Origin: Puffinus mauretanicus
Lineage: Eukaryota; Chordata; Aves; Procellariiformes; Procellariidae
Assembly (NCBI GenBank): GCA_023333565.1
Contig: JAJKFH010003229.1
Coordinates: forward strand, 4,144,501-4,208,500
DNA length: 64,000 nucleotides
Reading direction: 5' to 3'
The notes below the pieces were generated by a model that worked only from the letters and a program-made list of their open reading frames with translations, searched no databases and had not been told where the DNA came from. Of the stretch, positions 1 to 11,800 are shown in pieces (the first letter of the stretch is position 1; every line of letters starts with the position of its first letter). A program made the position numbers and the translations under genes.

Positions 1-589
1 CTACATGTCTTTCTGACAGCAGCTCGTCAAAAGACTCCTCTCTGTCCCCCCACCGCAGGGTCTCCCAGCTGCTGGCAGCAAACCAAATCCTGTCTACAGG
101 CTCCTGTGGAGGCACTCATAAACCTTGGCTGACCCAGTGCAGCACCCGCCCTTCCCAACCTGAGCACCCGGCACCTCCCAGGCGCATCCCACCCGTGCCA
201 TCCCCCAAACCAGCAAGATGCTCAGCGACAACCAGCAGCCTGGACTTCATTTTACTAATTTCTAAGGTGTTGCTCGGGCTCTTCCAGCTGCTGCGTATTG
301 TAATTATCTAATTCACCCTGAGAAATCCAGCCTACCCACGTTAACGAGACCAGTCATCGCGTGTGGAGATTTTTCCCAGCAAGCAGCGGAAACAGCAGCA
401 GCGAGGGTTCAGGTACCGGCTCCCCATGCCGCTCCCAAACACCTTACCTCCGCCGGCACGGGAGGACTGATGCTCACAACCTCCTGCCACCAGTGGCCCA
501 GCCTTGCCCTCCCATCTGCTCGCCTTTTTCTTTATGAAGGCAAATATAGTGTCAGATAAAACCCAAAACCAACCACAATAAAAAAAAAA

Positions 590-1300
590 AAGCACACGCA
601 GACTCTAGTTTTTAATGACTGCATCGTTAAGCAGCAGCCGATCTCCATTTCATGCATGTTCATTAATCCGCAGCCGCGCTCCCTTTCCCATATGGCTTTG
701 TTTCTGTACGTACAGTCGGAGGGAGTCGGAGGGGGGAGCAGGGGAAAAGGCGGGGGGGGGGGTCGAGATCTTGATGATTTCATATCGTCATAGGTTATTG
801 CTGGTGCCTTGCCAAAGCCGTCAAGCCGAACCATCTGGGTTTGGGAAGGTTCTGCACTTCCCAGGGCTGGGCTCCATATGGGCGGCGCGGCGGGCGTCCC
901 TGCCCTCTCCTGGCCCGCTGTGAATCACACTGATTGTTATTCAGGTGGGATGGCCCGGTCATGAACTGCACTAATCAAAAAACAAACTGCACCAAAACAC
1001 TGAGGCTCACACACTGGCTCGGGCCTCCCCCTGACCTCTGTTAACCAGCCGCTTCCAATGGATGTAATGCAGGTTGTTCTTCTGGATTTTTGCACCTTCC
1101 ACAGTTACCAGACATCTGTGTAAATCCCCACCCCCTCGTGTTGGGCATCAGGGTCAGTAATGTTCAACAATTCAACGTGGGAAGTCTCACTGAGGAAGTA
1201 CCAGGCCATAAATTTCCTCCAACAAGAGCCACCTATCAAGCTAAGCCTTGTTAAGAAGCTTCCCAGATATTAATCACAATAAAGGCCGCCGCTCCTGTAC
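590..1300. promoter_or_regulatory. candidate conserved noncoding element cluster
   Basis: The stretch carries dense transcription-factor-like words: TTCATTAATC near 659, a CATATGG E-box near 690, GTACGTAC near 707, TGATTGTTATTCAGGTG (SOX-like next to an E-box) near 930, and ATTAATCACAATAAAGG near 1269. Pattern density and non-repetitive composition suggest an enhancer. There is no alignment to prove conservation, so this is a candidate only. Confidence 0.28.
721..762 (+). other. G-quadruplex-prone G-run
   Basis: Four or more G-tracts of at least three G are separated by loops of 7, 4 and 7 bases, ending in an uninterrupted run of ten or more G. This meets the usual G3+N1-7 definition of a potential quadruplex on the plus strand. 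It lies inside the candidate element cluster at 590-1300. The terminal poly-G is also a place where sequencing error is likely. Confidence 0.6.
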
Positions 1301-1676
1301 CGTTGTGTCGAGAGAATGAAACAGTCGGAGGCTGCAAAAAAAGGTTTCTCACTTCTTTACCCTTTAATATTGGAGCAGTTGTCATTTCACAGGCAACGCT
1401 GGCATGCTGGTGAGCAAACGCCCCTTTGCGTTAAGCTCCTAACATCGTGAAAAGCCGGCATGACTCGCGCCAGCAGATTCTGCTGCTTTCCACAGGACAA
1501 GCCTCGTCTGCACCAGTGCACACCGTAAAAAGTTCCCTCTGCACCTCGTGGCTCCGCAGTCAGGTAAAAACAGCAGGGGATTGCACCTCAGAGTCAGTTT
1601 TATTTGCCACGGAGTTGCAGGCTGCCAGCGCCTGCCGCTGCATCCCAAGCACTGCAGTTACATGCCATCAGTTACT

Positions 1677-1731
1677 CTGTGTGTGTATTTGCGCGTGTAT
1701 TTATACGCGTATGTGTTTGTGTGCGTGTGCA
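1677..1731. repeat. degenerate (GT)n simple repeat
   Basis: An alternating purine-pyrimidine tract of GTGT, GCGC and TATACGCG steps, about 55 bases long. It could adopt Z-DNA-like structure. The short open frames across it are composition artefacts. Confidence 0.7.
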
Positions 1732-4700
1732 CATCTGCCGGCGTGAGAGAGTTCTGCAGGTCTCGAGCCGCCGCAGCTGAGGACGGTGTCTGAGGTCTGC
1801 GCTGGTGCTGGCTCGCATCTGGAGCTGGGCTTTGCCCTCGCGTTCGCAGTCCCACCCGGCAAAGCATGCCCCAGCATTTGCTGGACTTCCCATCTCAGAT
1901 TTCAAAAGGGGATAAAACACCTTCACTACAAGAGATCACACTGCTTTGGGAATGTAACTGCTGATGGCTGGCTTCCTTTATTCTTAAATGAGAGGGTATG
2001 TCAGGACTGGAAGAGCCCAAGAAAATAGAGCAAAGCATTTAAGGGCTTGGAGACCAGTTTTGCTTTGTTAATATTTATTATTTCAAAAATTATTGGCGTG
2101 GCTTGAAGACTAGAGGACTGCTCAGAATTACGCAGACTCCTGCCTGCCAGCTATGACTAAAGAAAAGAGGTGGCTGGGGTGGGAGAGAATAGGGCAACGA
2201 GCAAGCAAAACGCGGTGTTTATCTGAAAAGAAACTCTCTTCCAGATAAAGCCATGATCCTTCAAAGACCCACATGCGCACTCTGCTTGTGCGGGGTGAAC
2301 AGCCGGCCCATTGATTTCAGAGGCGGTAGGCGCGCTGTGCAAAGCCAGAGCAGCCCCCGACCTTTGCAGAACTGTAACCTAAAATGAATTTATGCTCTTT
2401 TAATGGAGATAAAGACAGAAGGGGAGAACATAACTCAGGGAGACAGTTCTGCTCCATCATTCCCTCCTCGGTTAAGAGCAACTTTTTTCCCCTCGAAAAA
2501 AAGCAATGAAAGCTCAGGCCCTTGAAGCACTCGTGGTAAGAGCCTCATCCCTTTCCTTGGACAGAGAGCAGCTGGCTGGGTAAGGAGCAGCCTCGCCAGC
2601 CTAAGAAGAGGATGCTCTGACGCTCACGGAGCAGATTCGGTCTCTGAAGGAAAAGAAATAAGCGCTGTCCTCTTCTGGCATTTCTGCTTGGGGAAATGCC
2701 TCTGCTTGGGGAAGAGAGGTTTTGCAATAGCCGCAGATCCATGTGTGCAATGCACGCCCGGCCAGGCTTTCAGCACAGGCACGGGGAAATTTGGGAGCCT
2801 CCAGAGCTATCCTCTGTCTGCGGCGGGAGCGCAAGCAGTTTGGTCTGCTAAGTCCACACCTGGCCCCGAGGGGAAAAAAGGGGCTCCCCTTTTCATGCAG
2901 TTTAGAAAACTGTTTGATCCCCCAGGCTGACTCCGATGGGAAGGGGCAGACACGTCTGCCTCCGGCCGTGGCAAGTGCCTGGCGCTTCCCAGGGCATCTC
3001 GGTGCCCGCAGGGCACGGGTCACCCCAGATCCCATCGCAGCCGGGGTGGTGGGCGAGCCAGTATGTGACGATAACCCTGGCTATGCTTGGCAGGGCTGCG
3101 AAGCGAGGGTCTCCCTTCGTTAGCCGGTTGAGGAATGCAGGCTGATGCTGCGTCCCCTTTTTACCCCCACAGCTCTGTTTTTGTGAGGTTGGCAGAAACT
3201 GACACTTTTTCTTTTGCTTAATTAAGTTGTTCAGAAGAAGGCTGGTCAAACAGTTGCGTCTACGTGGGGAGTCTTGAAGCGAAGAGAAAGCGGTGGGCGT
3301 TGCCAACATAAAAAGGGGGATTCTGTTATTGTTTGGGTGTAGACGGGTCATTTTTTCAAAGTTACTGCTGCCTGAGTGACCACAACCCTGCAAGCAGCAG
3401 CAATGAAAGGACACTAAAGCTGCTAAATGCAGCTACCTTGGGCTCCAAAGTGTAAGAAGGAAAAAAGAAAAAAGCCAGAAAGTAGGAGCACTTATTTTCT
3501 CTCTTCGGAGAAAGCGTGAACTGATTTCCATACGGTGCAGCGAGAATTAGAGCAGGTCCCTCTGAGCGTCCTATTCCAGGGTGGCAGATGTCAAACCTGG
3601 TGCCAGGGGAGCTCTGGTGGGCACCCTACTAACTATCCATTCCCATCCCTGCACACAGCCCATTTCCGATTCATCCCCAGCCAAAGAAAAAGCCCTAGGA
3701 ACAATTACCAACCACTTTAAGTCCACCTGGCTCTCAGCAGAAGCCTGCCTGCATTTCCAAGGCCACTGGTGTCACAAGCCTGAGGGGTGTTTCTCATATT
3801 TTGGCAGTCTGAAGGCAGGCTTTTTATCCTCAAAGCTCAGCATTACACCCAGCCGTGGTGGCTATATGCTGCCTCACGTTCTGAAATATTCATTGACATG
3901 TTACTGCATGGGTTTCAAGTCCAGCGTGACTTGGCTTCTCCTAATGCAAGCGACTGACGAAAATGCAGATCTTACCTCTACAGGCACAGCTCTCTCCAGG
4001 CAGCCTCAGGAGCCCTGATTTAACCATTGCTGTTGGGTAAAGTTAGGCTCATGGCGCACAACATGTTGTTTAGCCACAGCTTGCCACACGGTCAGCACCC
4101 GTGGGTTATGACTTTATAGCCATGCAATTGTGTATGATAGAGTCAGATACACATGGGAGGCCCAGCATTGGCATCAGGCTAGCGATTTTTAATTGAGACC
4201 GTGGGTCAGAGGAAGGCGCCTGCTGCCCTGACAGCAGTCAGACCTGTTTCGGGTTGTGGTCCAGTCTCAGCAGCGAACTCTCTGGGAGCTGGAGGGCCAT
4301 GTCTCCGTGCAGGCCCATCACCCGCTCACCACTGGCTCGGATGTTTAGCTATCTAAAACTGAAGCTGCTACACAGGGTTTGGAAGGGCTTACACCCCAAT
4401 TTGACTAGAAGTTGGTGTGGGATATACGTCTTTGATCCAACCAGCATGTTCTCAAAACCCAGCGATTTTCCCATCCAGGGTCTGGATTCAGGCTGAAGGT
4501 CCCAAACTTTCCCGAATTTGCAGCCCTTCTCTATTTAAAGAGCACTCCAAAATGCCTCCCTCCCTCTCCTTCCCCCTGCATAGACTTAGGCGAGCAAAAC
4601 ACCCAGTGTTCCCCACGCACATGGAGCCCGCCCGCCGGACCCCACCGACCCCCCGGCTCTCCAGGGGCTGCTCCATGGGGCATGCAGGAGACCCACAGAT

Positions 4701-4780
4701 GCTCCCGACGGCCGCGGCAGCCGGCATTTCTCTTAGGCAGCCAGTACACAACCGGCAACTTTGCTTTATTCAAGGTGCCT

Positions 4781-4815
4781 CTCCTTCCTTCCTTCCTTCC
4801 TCCCTCCCTCCCTCA
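4781..4815. repeat. (CCTT)n/(CCCT)n pyrimidine tract
   Basis: A run of CCTT units changes into CCCT units, giving a pure C/T strand of about 35 bases. This is a microsatellite-type simple repeat. Confidence 0.85.
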
Positions 4816-5270
4816 CCGGTTGGAGTCGGCCGCAGGCTTTCATGCGGCGCATGCACAGCCCCTCGCAGCCCCGCGCTCCAGCTGCTGGCGAGAAAGAGCC
4901 TTTTTGTTCGGCTGAGGCTCCACCGACATGATGTCTTTACTCCCAGGAAAACAGAAGGCCTTCCTTGACACGGGCAACCCCAAAAGGGTTGGGATGCTGA
5001 AGGGAAGGTCCTAAAAGACAGAAAGGAGGATTCACAAGGGCTGGACGGAAGCCATCGCACCATTCCTGGCACTGGCCCTTCCACATGGGGCTCTGCCGCC
5101 CGGCAGGACAAAGAGCGCGGTTTTCACCAGCCCCACGTTCTGCTGACGAACGCATAATAAACTGACAGAGGGAGACGAAGCAGCATTTCAAAGCCCCACG
5201 TGCGGAGGAGGTAGAGCATAGCGGGAGTGGGGATGGACACTTTCTGCAGGTGTTCGGCCAGTGTCCCCCC

Positions 5271-5290
5271 ATTTGCATACATTTGCATAC
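5271..5290 (+). promoter_or_regulatory. tandem POU octamer pair
   Basis: Two exact copies of the decamer ATTTGCATAC abut, placing two ATTTGCAT octamers exactly one helical turn apart. ATTTGCAT is the consensus for POU-domain factors (OCT/BRN). The surrounding 5.1-5.4 kb is non-repetitive. Function in neural regulation of the neighbouring OLIG genes would be inference. Confidence 0.4.
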
Positions 5291-6689
5291 TGTCAAACAG
5301 TTGGCTGACAGAATCTCTGAGAAGGTCTGGACTGAACCCAAACCTGTCAGGGACTTTCTCCTTGCCAGTCAAGGTTGGCTTTGGTTGCAATTAGAGAGAG
5401 GAAAGAAATACTTCTGACATTGCCATACAGGAAACTATGGATGGGGTGAGTTTAAACAGAAAATGTATGTTTTCTTTAGGACAAAAACCCTCTGAATTAC
5501 TATGCCAGGCCTGGGGGAAAAAATGAATTTGACCTCTTTGGTCTGGAGGAAAACATCTTTTTTTCTACTCGCTTGCCGGCCAGCGCTCTGTGTGCTACCA
5601 GCTCACAGGAGAGTCGTGGCCAAGGGGGACCTTTCGGGGATATAAAACAATAAATAACCAGAGACGGACTTGGCGATGATCTACCTGCCCAGGCACCACG
5701 CCCGTACCGGGGGCTACGAGCAGGAAATCCTGGGGTGATGCTCCCGAGCCCCACAGCCCCGCCGCGGGGGCAGCGGTGGTGAAAGATGCTCGCCGGGCTG
5801 GGGGCAGAGGACGAGGGGGACCCGAGCGCTTAGCAACATCAGACAATGGCAATACCTCACGGATATTTACTGAGAGAAAAAAACCAGAAGGGACAATGAG
5901 GATATGTTTTGGAAGCCCACACCCCTTTTACTTGTTGTTTTACATATTCTTCCCTCAGCCGTGAAAATTTCATACTTCATCTTTACCCGGCGGTGGACAC
6001 TAGAGTTTCACGAGCAGGGGACAATAGGTTCTGTTTATTCACCCACAATAAAGAGCCTGTTTAACTCCGGACTGCAAGTGGCTGAGCCATCTGGCCCATA
6101 TCTTCACAGTAAAACATTGTCCGTGACACAAAAAATGATTACATCCACAGGACAAACTAATGTGACCTCTAAATAAAGCCTTCCTCTGAAGCTATGATAT
6201 CATACTGCAGAGGGGACACCGGCACAATTGAATCTGGTCACCCAGAGCACAAGTGAGATAGGACTATTTAAATCCAATTTTACAGGAGACTTTTTGTCCT
6301 CCGTGGCAAACCACCCAGATCCGACGACAGCATTGAAACATCTTTTTTTATGCACTCTTAAGGCAACAGAGCGGTTCTGTCTGGCCTTGGCAGTCCTCTT
6401 CAGCTCGCCCCGGGCCCAGGAAGCACCCGTCCATTTTCAGAGCCAGCACCTGCAAGCTTTTCTTCCAACAGCATTTTACTGATGGAGCACCACCTGCACT
6501 GGCCCCCTTCTTTTTTTTTTCCCCCTCCGATAGCGGGGAAACAAGCGCCTCTTTCTCCTCGGTGCCAGTTGGAAAGTCCAAGTCTGCCACGGCCTCACAA
6601 ATAGTTTCTGAGCTTGAACAAGGCGCCCTCAGCCCCGCCGTACCTGAATGGCGGCTTCATGGGGCAGAACAAGGACCCCGGCAAAGGGC

Positions 6690-6930
6690 CCATCTCAATG
6701 GCAGAAACGTCGCGCTCTCAAAGGAGGCAATTTATCTTCGCCCGTACGGCGCTCCTACCACTGTATCTCTTAGAGAAACGTTCGTAAAAGGGGATGATAG
6801 ATCTAATTAAAGAGGCTAATCCTTTTACAGGGACAATGCTACCGATGTGTGGATATTTACAGACTTTGTGGGAATGCTTCGCAGTAACCCGAATGATTAA
6901 CGCAAGCCGAACGCCCATTTTATTAAGCTG
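6690..6930. promoter_or_regulatory. candidate conserved noncoding element
   Basis: A non-repetitive stretch with closely packed words such as GATCTAATTAAAGAGG, TTTATTAAGCTGAATG, CGAATGATTAACGC and ACAATGC. Such AT-rich homeodomain and SOX-like words in otherwise CpG-retaining sequence are typical of deeply conserved elements. No alignment was possible. Confidence 0.3.
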
Positions 6931-8004
6931 AATGTCTGCTTGGCTGGAAGGCGCTCTGACAGGCAGGCAGTCTAAAGGGTATCGTTGCAGCGGTGCGTGC
7001 TAGCAGGCATGCACGTCCCTTCGGCCTCACACAAGTGCTGGCTGCTGTTCCTCTTGCTGGGGCACTCTCGGCACTGCGGCAGGATCAGACCCATGGGTTT
7101 ACAGGCATTAAAAGCAAAAGGTGGTCGGAGAGGGTAGAAGCGGAGAGGGGACCTTTGCCAGTGAATTACTTCGCTGCAATAACTTTGATAAATTTGGGAT
7201 TTCCAGAAAGGAAAGGTTGACTTGTGCTAGGTGCGAAAAGGCTCTTTTTTCTTAACAGTGATAGCACCTGTCTGGAAAAGCACATTCTCCTCGCACAGGT
7301 CAAGCAGGCTTTTCTTTGCAGCTAATTCATAGCGTCAGAACTGTAATTATAGTGAACTGAAAATAAAATCTGGAGCAGACTACATTGCCCAGTTTCATCT
7401 TGGCTCTTTGGAACTGAATTCGGGACCGATTCAAAACTCTCTTTTCAATTTAGCAGAAATTCTTTTTACCCGCTTTTTTTTTCCTCAGGCATAAAGTGCC
7501 TTTGTATTAGCATGCTTAGCTTGAACACCTGAATACCCGAACTCTATCTTTTCATATGAAAATACAGTTTGCAGGCCCAAATCCAGGTTAGATAAAAAAA
7601 TCAGTCACCAACATAGAGTTTTCAATGGCAAAGGCTCTTAATCCGCTGTGGAATTATAAACCTCGCACCCAAAGGATTAAACTTCTCCTACACAGTACAT
7701 TAAACGGTGCCGCATTTTTGGCATGGCACTTCTGTTACCCACGTAGGTTTCCAGACCCGGGCCTCTTAGCCACACAACACCTGGCATTAAAAATCCTGCA
7801 AGCTTCCTTGAAGCCTGTTAAAGTACCCTGAAAAATACCGCAGAAGCTTTGTCCTGGGGCGCAGTGCCAGTGCCACCGATCTGGGACCGGCAGGGAGCTC
7901 TCATTGATGCTTTCTTGGTCTTGGGTCCATTGACCTACACAGGCAAGGGCACAGTTCCCACTAAAAAGCAAACGTTCGAATACATCCCAAACACAACCAC
8001 TTTT

Positions 8005-8020
8005 TATATATATATATATG
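8005..8020. repeat. (TA)n microsatellite
   Basis: A short run of TA dinucleotides followed by a GCATGC palindrome. Confidence 0.8.
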
Positions 8021-8769
8021 CATGCACAAAACCCCAACATTATCAGGTTGAAAGAAGAAGAATATTCAAGGCCAAGTGTTGGCTTCTCAGCAGAAAAATA
8101 CATTTGAATTTAAAAGACCATTTGCTGAAGGCATAATTATCAGTAGGATACAGCAAGTTGTTGGGGTTTTTTTTAAGTAAGAGGTAGATTGTTTTGCCAG
8201 AAAAAAGGCACCTTTTCCTTTTGCTGGCTCTTTACTTTCTTCTTCCTTTTCCAGAGATTTAAATACCTTGTTCCACCATCTCAAAGATTATCTAATAGGC
8301 AAACTCCCTGGAGAAAGTACATAGCTCCCCAAAGACAACAATTTTTTTGTTTCTTTCAAACTTCTTTCATTTCAGCTCTTCCCTTTCTCTCCTTCTCTCT
8401 CGCGTTTTAATCCCTTTGAACTGTAACACTGGATTGATTCGAGCCCTGCTTCTCCTCCCCTGTATGTTAACCTAAATCTGCAGTAACTCCCATTACCTTG
8501 GTAGAGTAATAGTGAGATAACCAAAAGCGACAATTGGCCATGACTTTGCACCGAAGTTCAATTATGTTTTTAGACAGTGGAATAGAATAAGAAAGAAAAT
8601 AAATTTAAAAAGAAGTGCCTTCTCCTTCCCGGTCCTCACGGCCATGAGCTTCCAGCCACAGAAAGGGGGCAAAGCAGGCAGCAGCTCTCCTGCTCCGGGC
8701 AGGGAAAGATGTGCACTGTGGGCTGATTTAGCCAGCCATTAGCACGCTATCTGCATATAAACAAGGCGC

Positions 8770-8872
8770 TTAGGGACATGGTGTAGTGGGCATGGTGGTG
8801 TTGGGTTGACGGTTGGACTCGATGATCTTAAGAGGTCTTTTCCAACCTCAATGATTCTATGATTCTATGATT
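8770..8872 (+). mobile_element. CR1 LINE 3' end
   Basis: The order GGTTGGACTCGATGATCTT, then GGTCTTTTCCAACCT, then tandem ATTCTATG units is the characteristic 3' untranslated end of avian CR1 retroposons. Only about 100 bases remain, as usual for CR1 copies truncated at the 5' side. The clean terminal octamers suggest a fairly young copy compared with others in the window. Confidence 0.93.
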
Positions 8873-11800
8873 CAAATAAAGCAGAGAAAGGGGAAGGGTA
8901 AAATTTGCCTTTCCTGTAAAATAATGAGTAGTTGGGATGGAGCTACCTCTCTCCCGAATTGCAGCTCCAGCCATGCAGTGTTACGAACAAAAGCAGCGGG
9001 ATTCCTCACACCTGGCTTCAGGTGTGTCAGGGTCGGGTGCCCCAACCCACCGCAGCTCCCTCGACCGCCGAAGAGAGAAGATGCATCTCACCCCACAACA
9101 GGTTCCCCAGGGAGGTGGGAGGAAGCTGGGGGAGGGGAGTCCCTCGTGAAGATGCCCAGTGCTCTCCACGGGTGTCACTGCTCCCCGCGCCCGGCTGGGA
9201 AGGAACCAAAGGGGAGACTGGTGGAGCCACAGCACGGCTCAGGCACCCGGCCCCGGCCCGCAGAGGGCAGGGATGGGGATTCATCTACGAGAAAACCTAG
9301 CTAGGTCACCCCTAACTTGCCTTCTTCCTTACAAAGAGTATTTTAAGAAGTTGCTGTTGTTGCCCACAACTTTGAGAAAGTGCTTCTTGTCAGCACAGCA
9401 GAAATTTAAGCAAAACCATACCTAAGTTGCTCCCATCTTTGTGTAGGCTGTTCTCCAACAGAGCGGGGCTGGAGTTGGCCGTGCAGGTTGCTGCAGGGCC
9501 CGGAGTGGGCAGGGGCTAACGTAAAGGCTCTTTAGCAGGGTCCCAGAAGACTCAGCCTATGGAGAAAATGCAGGAAACAGAAATACTGCGCACTGTAGGT
9601 ACTTTGTGGGTCACTACTTGAACATTTCTGCTCCCTTGTACATAAACTGTTGAGTTTTTCCCTGCAGGGCAAGGAAGTGGACAGTTTGACCCTCTAGTCT
9701 CCCATGTTTCCTGCAGGTAACAGGAGGGTGAAAACAAAGATAATATTGAAGACTCCGGAGTCTATTTCTGTTCATTTGCAAGGTTCCTTTGCTAAAAATA
9801 ACAACATCACAACATTGAAAGAGGGTGACTAACTCAGCCAACAAATTCCTACTGCAAAACCCACACTAGGTATGTGTGCATGTGGTGGTGTGTATTGAAA
9901 CCTGGAAGTTAAATTCATTTTTACCTGTGTGGATCAGAAAAAGGAAAGTATTAAAGGAGAAGGACTTGAACCAAAATGATCAATCTGCTTGCACTCAAGA
10001 GATAAGAGAGTTTTCAGGTTCTCCAAGGGCTAACCTTAGCATCCGCAGTGGCATGAGCCCAGTCCCCATCGTTGGTCTTTCCTGGCTTTTGGAGGAGCTG
10101 AGATCTGGACCTCAGTTTTTTGCTTGGGCACATCTGTAAATGGCCCAGGTGTTGCAAAAACGTCCTTTCATCTGTGCTTTTTTGGAGGGGATATGCTGGT
10201 CAGGATTAGATTACATTGAATGTAGGCTTAGACTTTCAATTTGCTCTTGCTGAACAATTTAGGAAATTCAGTTGAATTTAAAAAGGCTACAGAAAACTTT
10301 TTAATGAGATCTAGTTTTGTGACTTAGCTAAAGGCTTGCAAAAAACATTGCTACTTTGAAAACTTTAGTTACGATTTTCCATTAGGCAGTCTGGAGCGTC
10401 TAGGTCTTGGCACAATCACGTCCTGGTTCGTATCTGTTCGTCCTGGTCGTCCCTGTTCGTATCCCACTGTGACCTGACCTGATGGGATGGCTTGTGACAG
10501 GAGGGATTTTAAAATACCTGGTAGACAACAGGATTCATTGTGCTTATGATAAAGCACCTGCACATGGGACAGGCTTCCAGGTGTGCCGATTTTGTAATCC
10601 AGGTTTTTAAGAGGCAAAAGCTGAAAGCTAGATTGCTGTAAGAAGGTAGAAACGGAGGCTGAGACAGGGAGCACCCATCTCATGTTAGAGAGCAGAAATA
10701 AGTGCTGCCGTTATGATGTGCCAGAACTGGCAGTCCCTCTGGGGCTGCGGGACACAGGTAAAAGGTTTCTGTGCCATACGAGAGAAAGAAGAACGACTGG
10801 AGCAGAAAAAAACCACACAGGAGTACCAGCCATTCCCAGCCCAGGGCAGACACTCCTGCTTCACAGTCTGTTTTCCTCTCCAGAGGATTAAGTCTACAAA
10901 AGCACAGGTAATGTAATGCTGCTGTAGGTTTTTCTGCCATTTACATACAACCTAGCACGGGCTGGCACAGTCAGGAAAAGCACAAGGTAGATAGCCCTAC
11001 GAAAAAGGAGAGGGAAAAAAAAAACTTGAAAGAAATAAACTTGAAAGATGTTGGCTGCAGCTTCCCACCTGCATGTATTTCTCATTCACCTTCGGTACCT
11101 CTTTCCGCACCTTTTATTTGCTCCAAGCCTTCTTTACCTACAGTAGTCGCACCGGGCAAATGTGGATCGATGTGTTTAAATCACAGAACTCACGCAGACG
11201 GCCTCTCATTCACCAGCCTGCACCACTGCACCCGCTGATAGTCCAGAATAGCTGTCGGATGCTCACCGTTACTGGAGCATTACAGTAAAAACATCGACAC
11301 CTTTCCTGGGAGATACAGTAGCAAGTATTTACAGCAGTTTCAGAAAGCCTTTTGCTGAGCTGTACTCTGTTCCTTATGAAATATCATCTATTCAACTTTC
11401 TCAGGGAAAAAAAAAGAGAGAAATTTCTGGTCTGCTTGCAGACTTTGGATGTGGGAGATCCCAACGGACGTCCAGAAAGTTACTCGCAGGGGCAAGTTTT
11501 GCAACATCAGGGGCCAGCATCGTCAGGCTGCTCATAAGAGCAAGGACTGTTGGTCTGAGCAAATTCTCAATCATACTGTGCTGGTCAGATATAATGGTGA
11601 TTTCTCCAAGCTCTTTGTGATATGTTCCTTTCAGGAATATGCCCCTTTACGCTGCCAGCAACCTATTTATTTCCATTTTAGTCAAATCCTCCTTGTCCTT
11701 AATCCCGCTACAGTTCCAAAATATAATAGACAAATATGTAAAGCTTCTGTTTCTTTAGCTGAAAGAGCATGCATTTTATTTACAGAGCTTTCTATTTCTT

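Larger units (their letters stand above)
1..8769. other. gene-free intergenic block, GC-rich left flank
   Basis: No convincing exon, RNA gene or long open frame is visible. The longest open frames (about 170-183 codons around 2.9-3.4 and 4.4-5.0 kb) show no recognisable domain or splice-flanked structure and sit in GC-rich DNA where stops are rare. The block mixes GC-rich stretches with segments rich in homeodomain, SOX-like and E-box words, which resembles enhancer-dense DNA beside a developmental gene. By amniote synteny this would be the downstream flank of OLIG1/OLIG2. That assignment is inference from the IFNAR2 gene at the other end, not from OLIG sequence here. Confidence 0.6.

Noticed and set aside
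4417..4968. 183-codon plus-strand frame
   Set aside because: GC-rich sequence with a simple pyrimidine repeat inside; no domain or conserved pattern.
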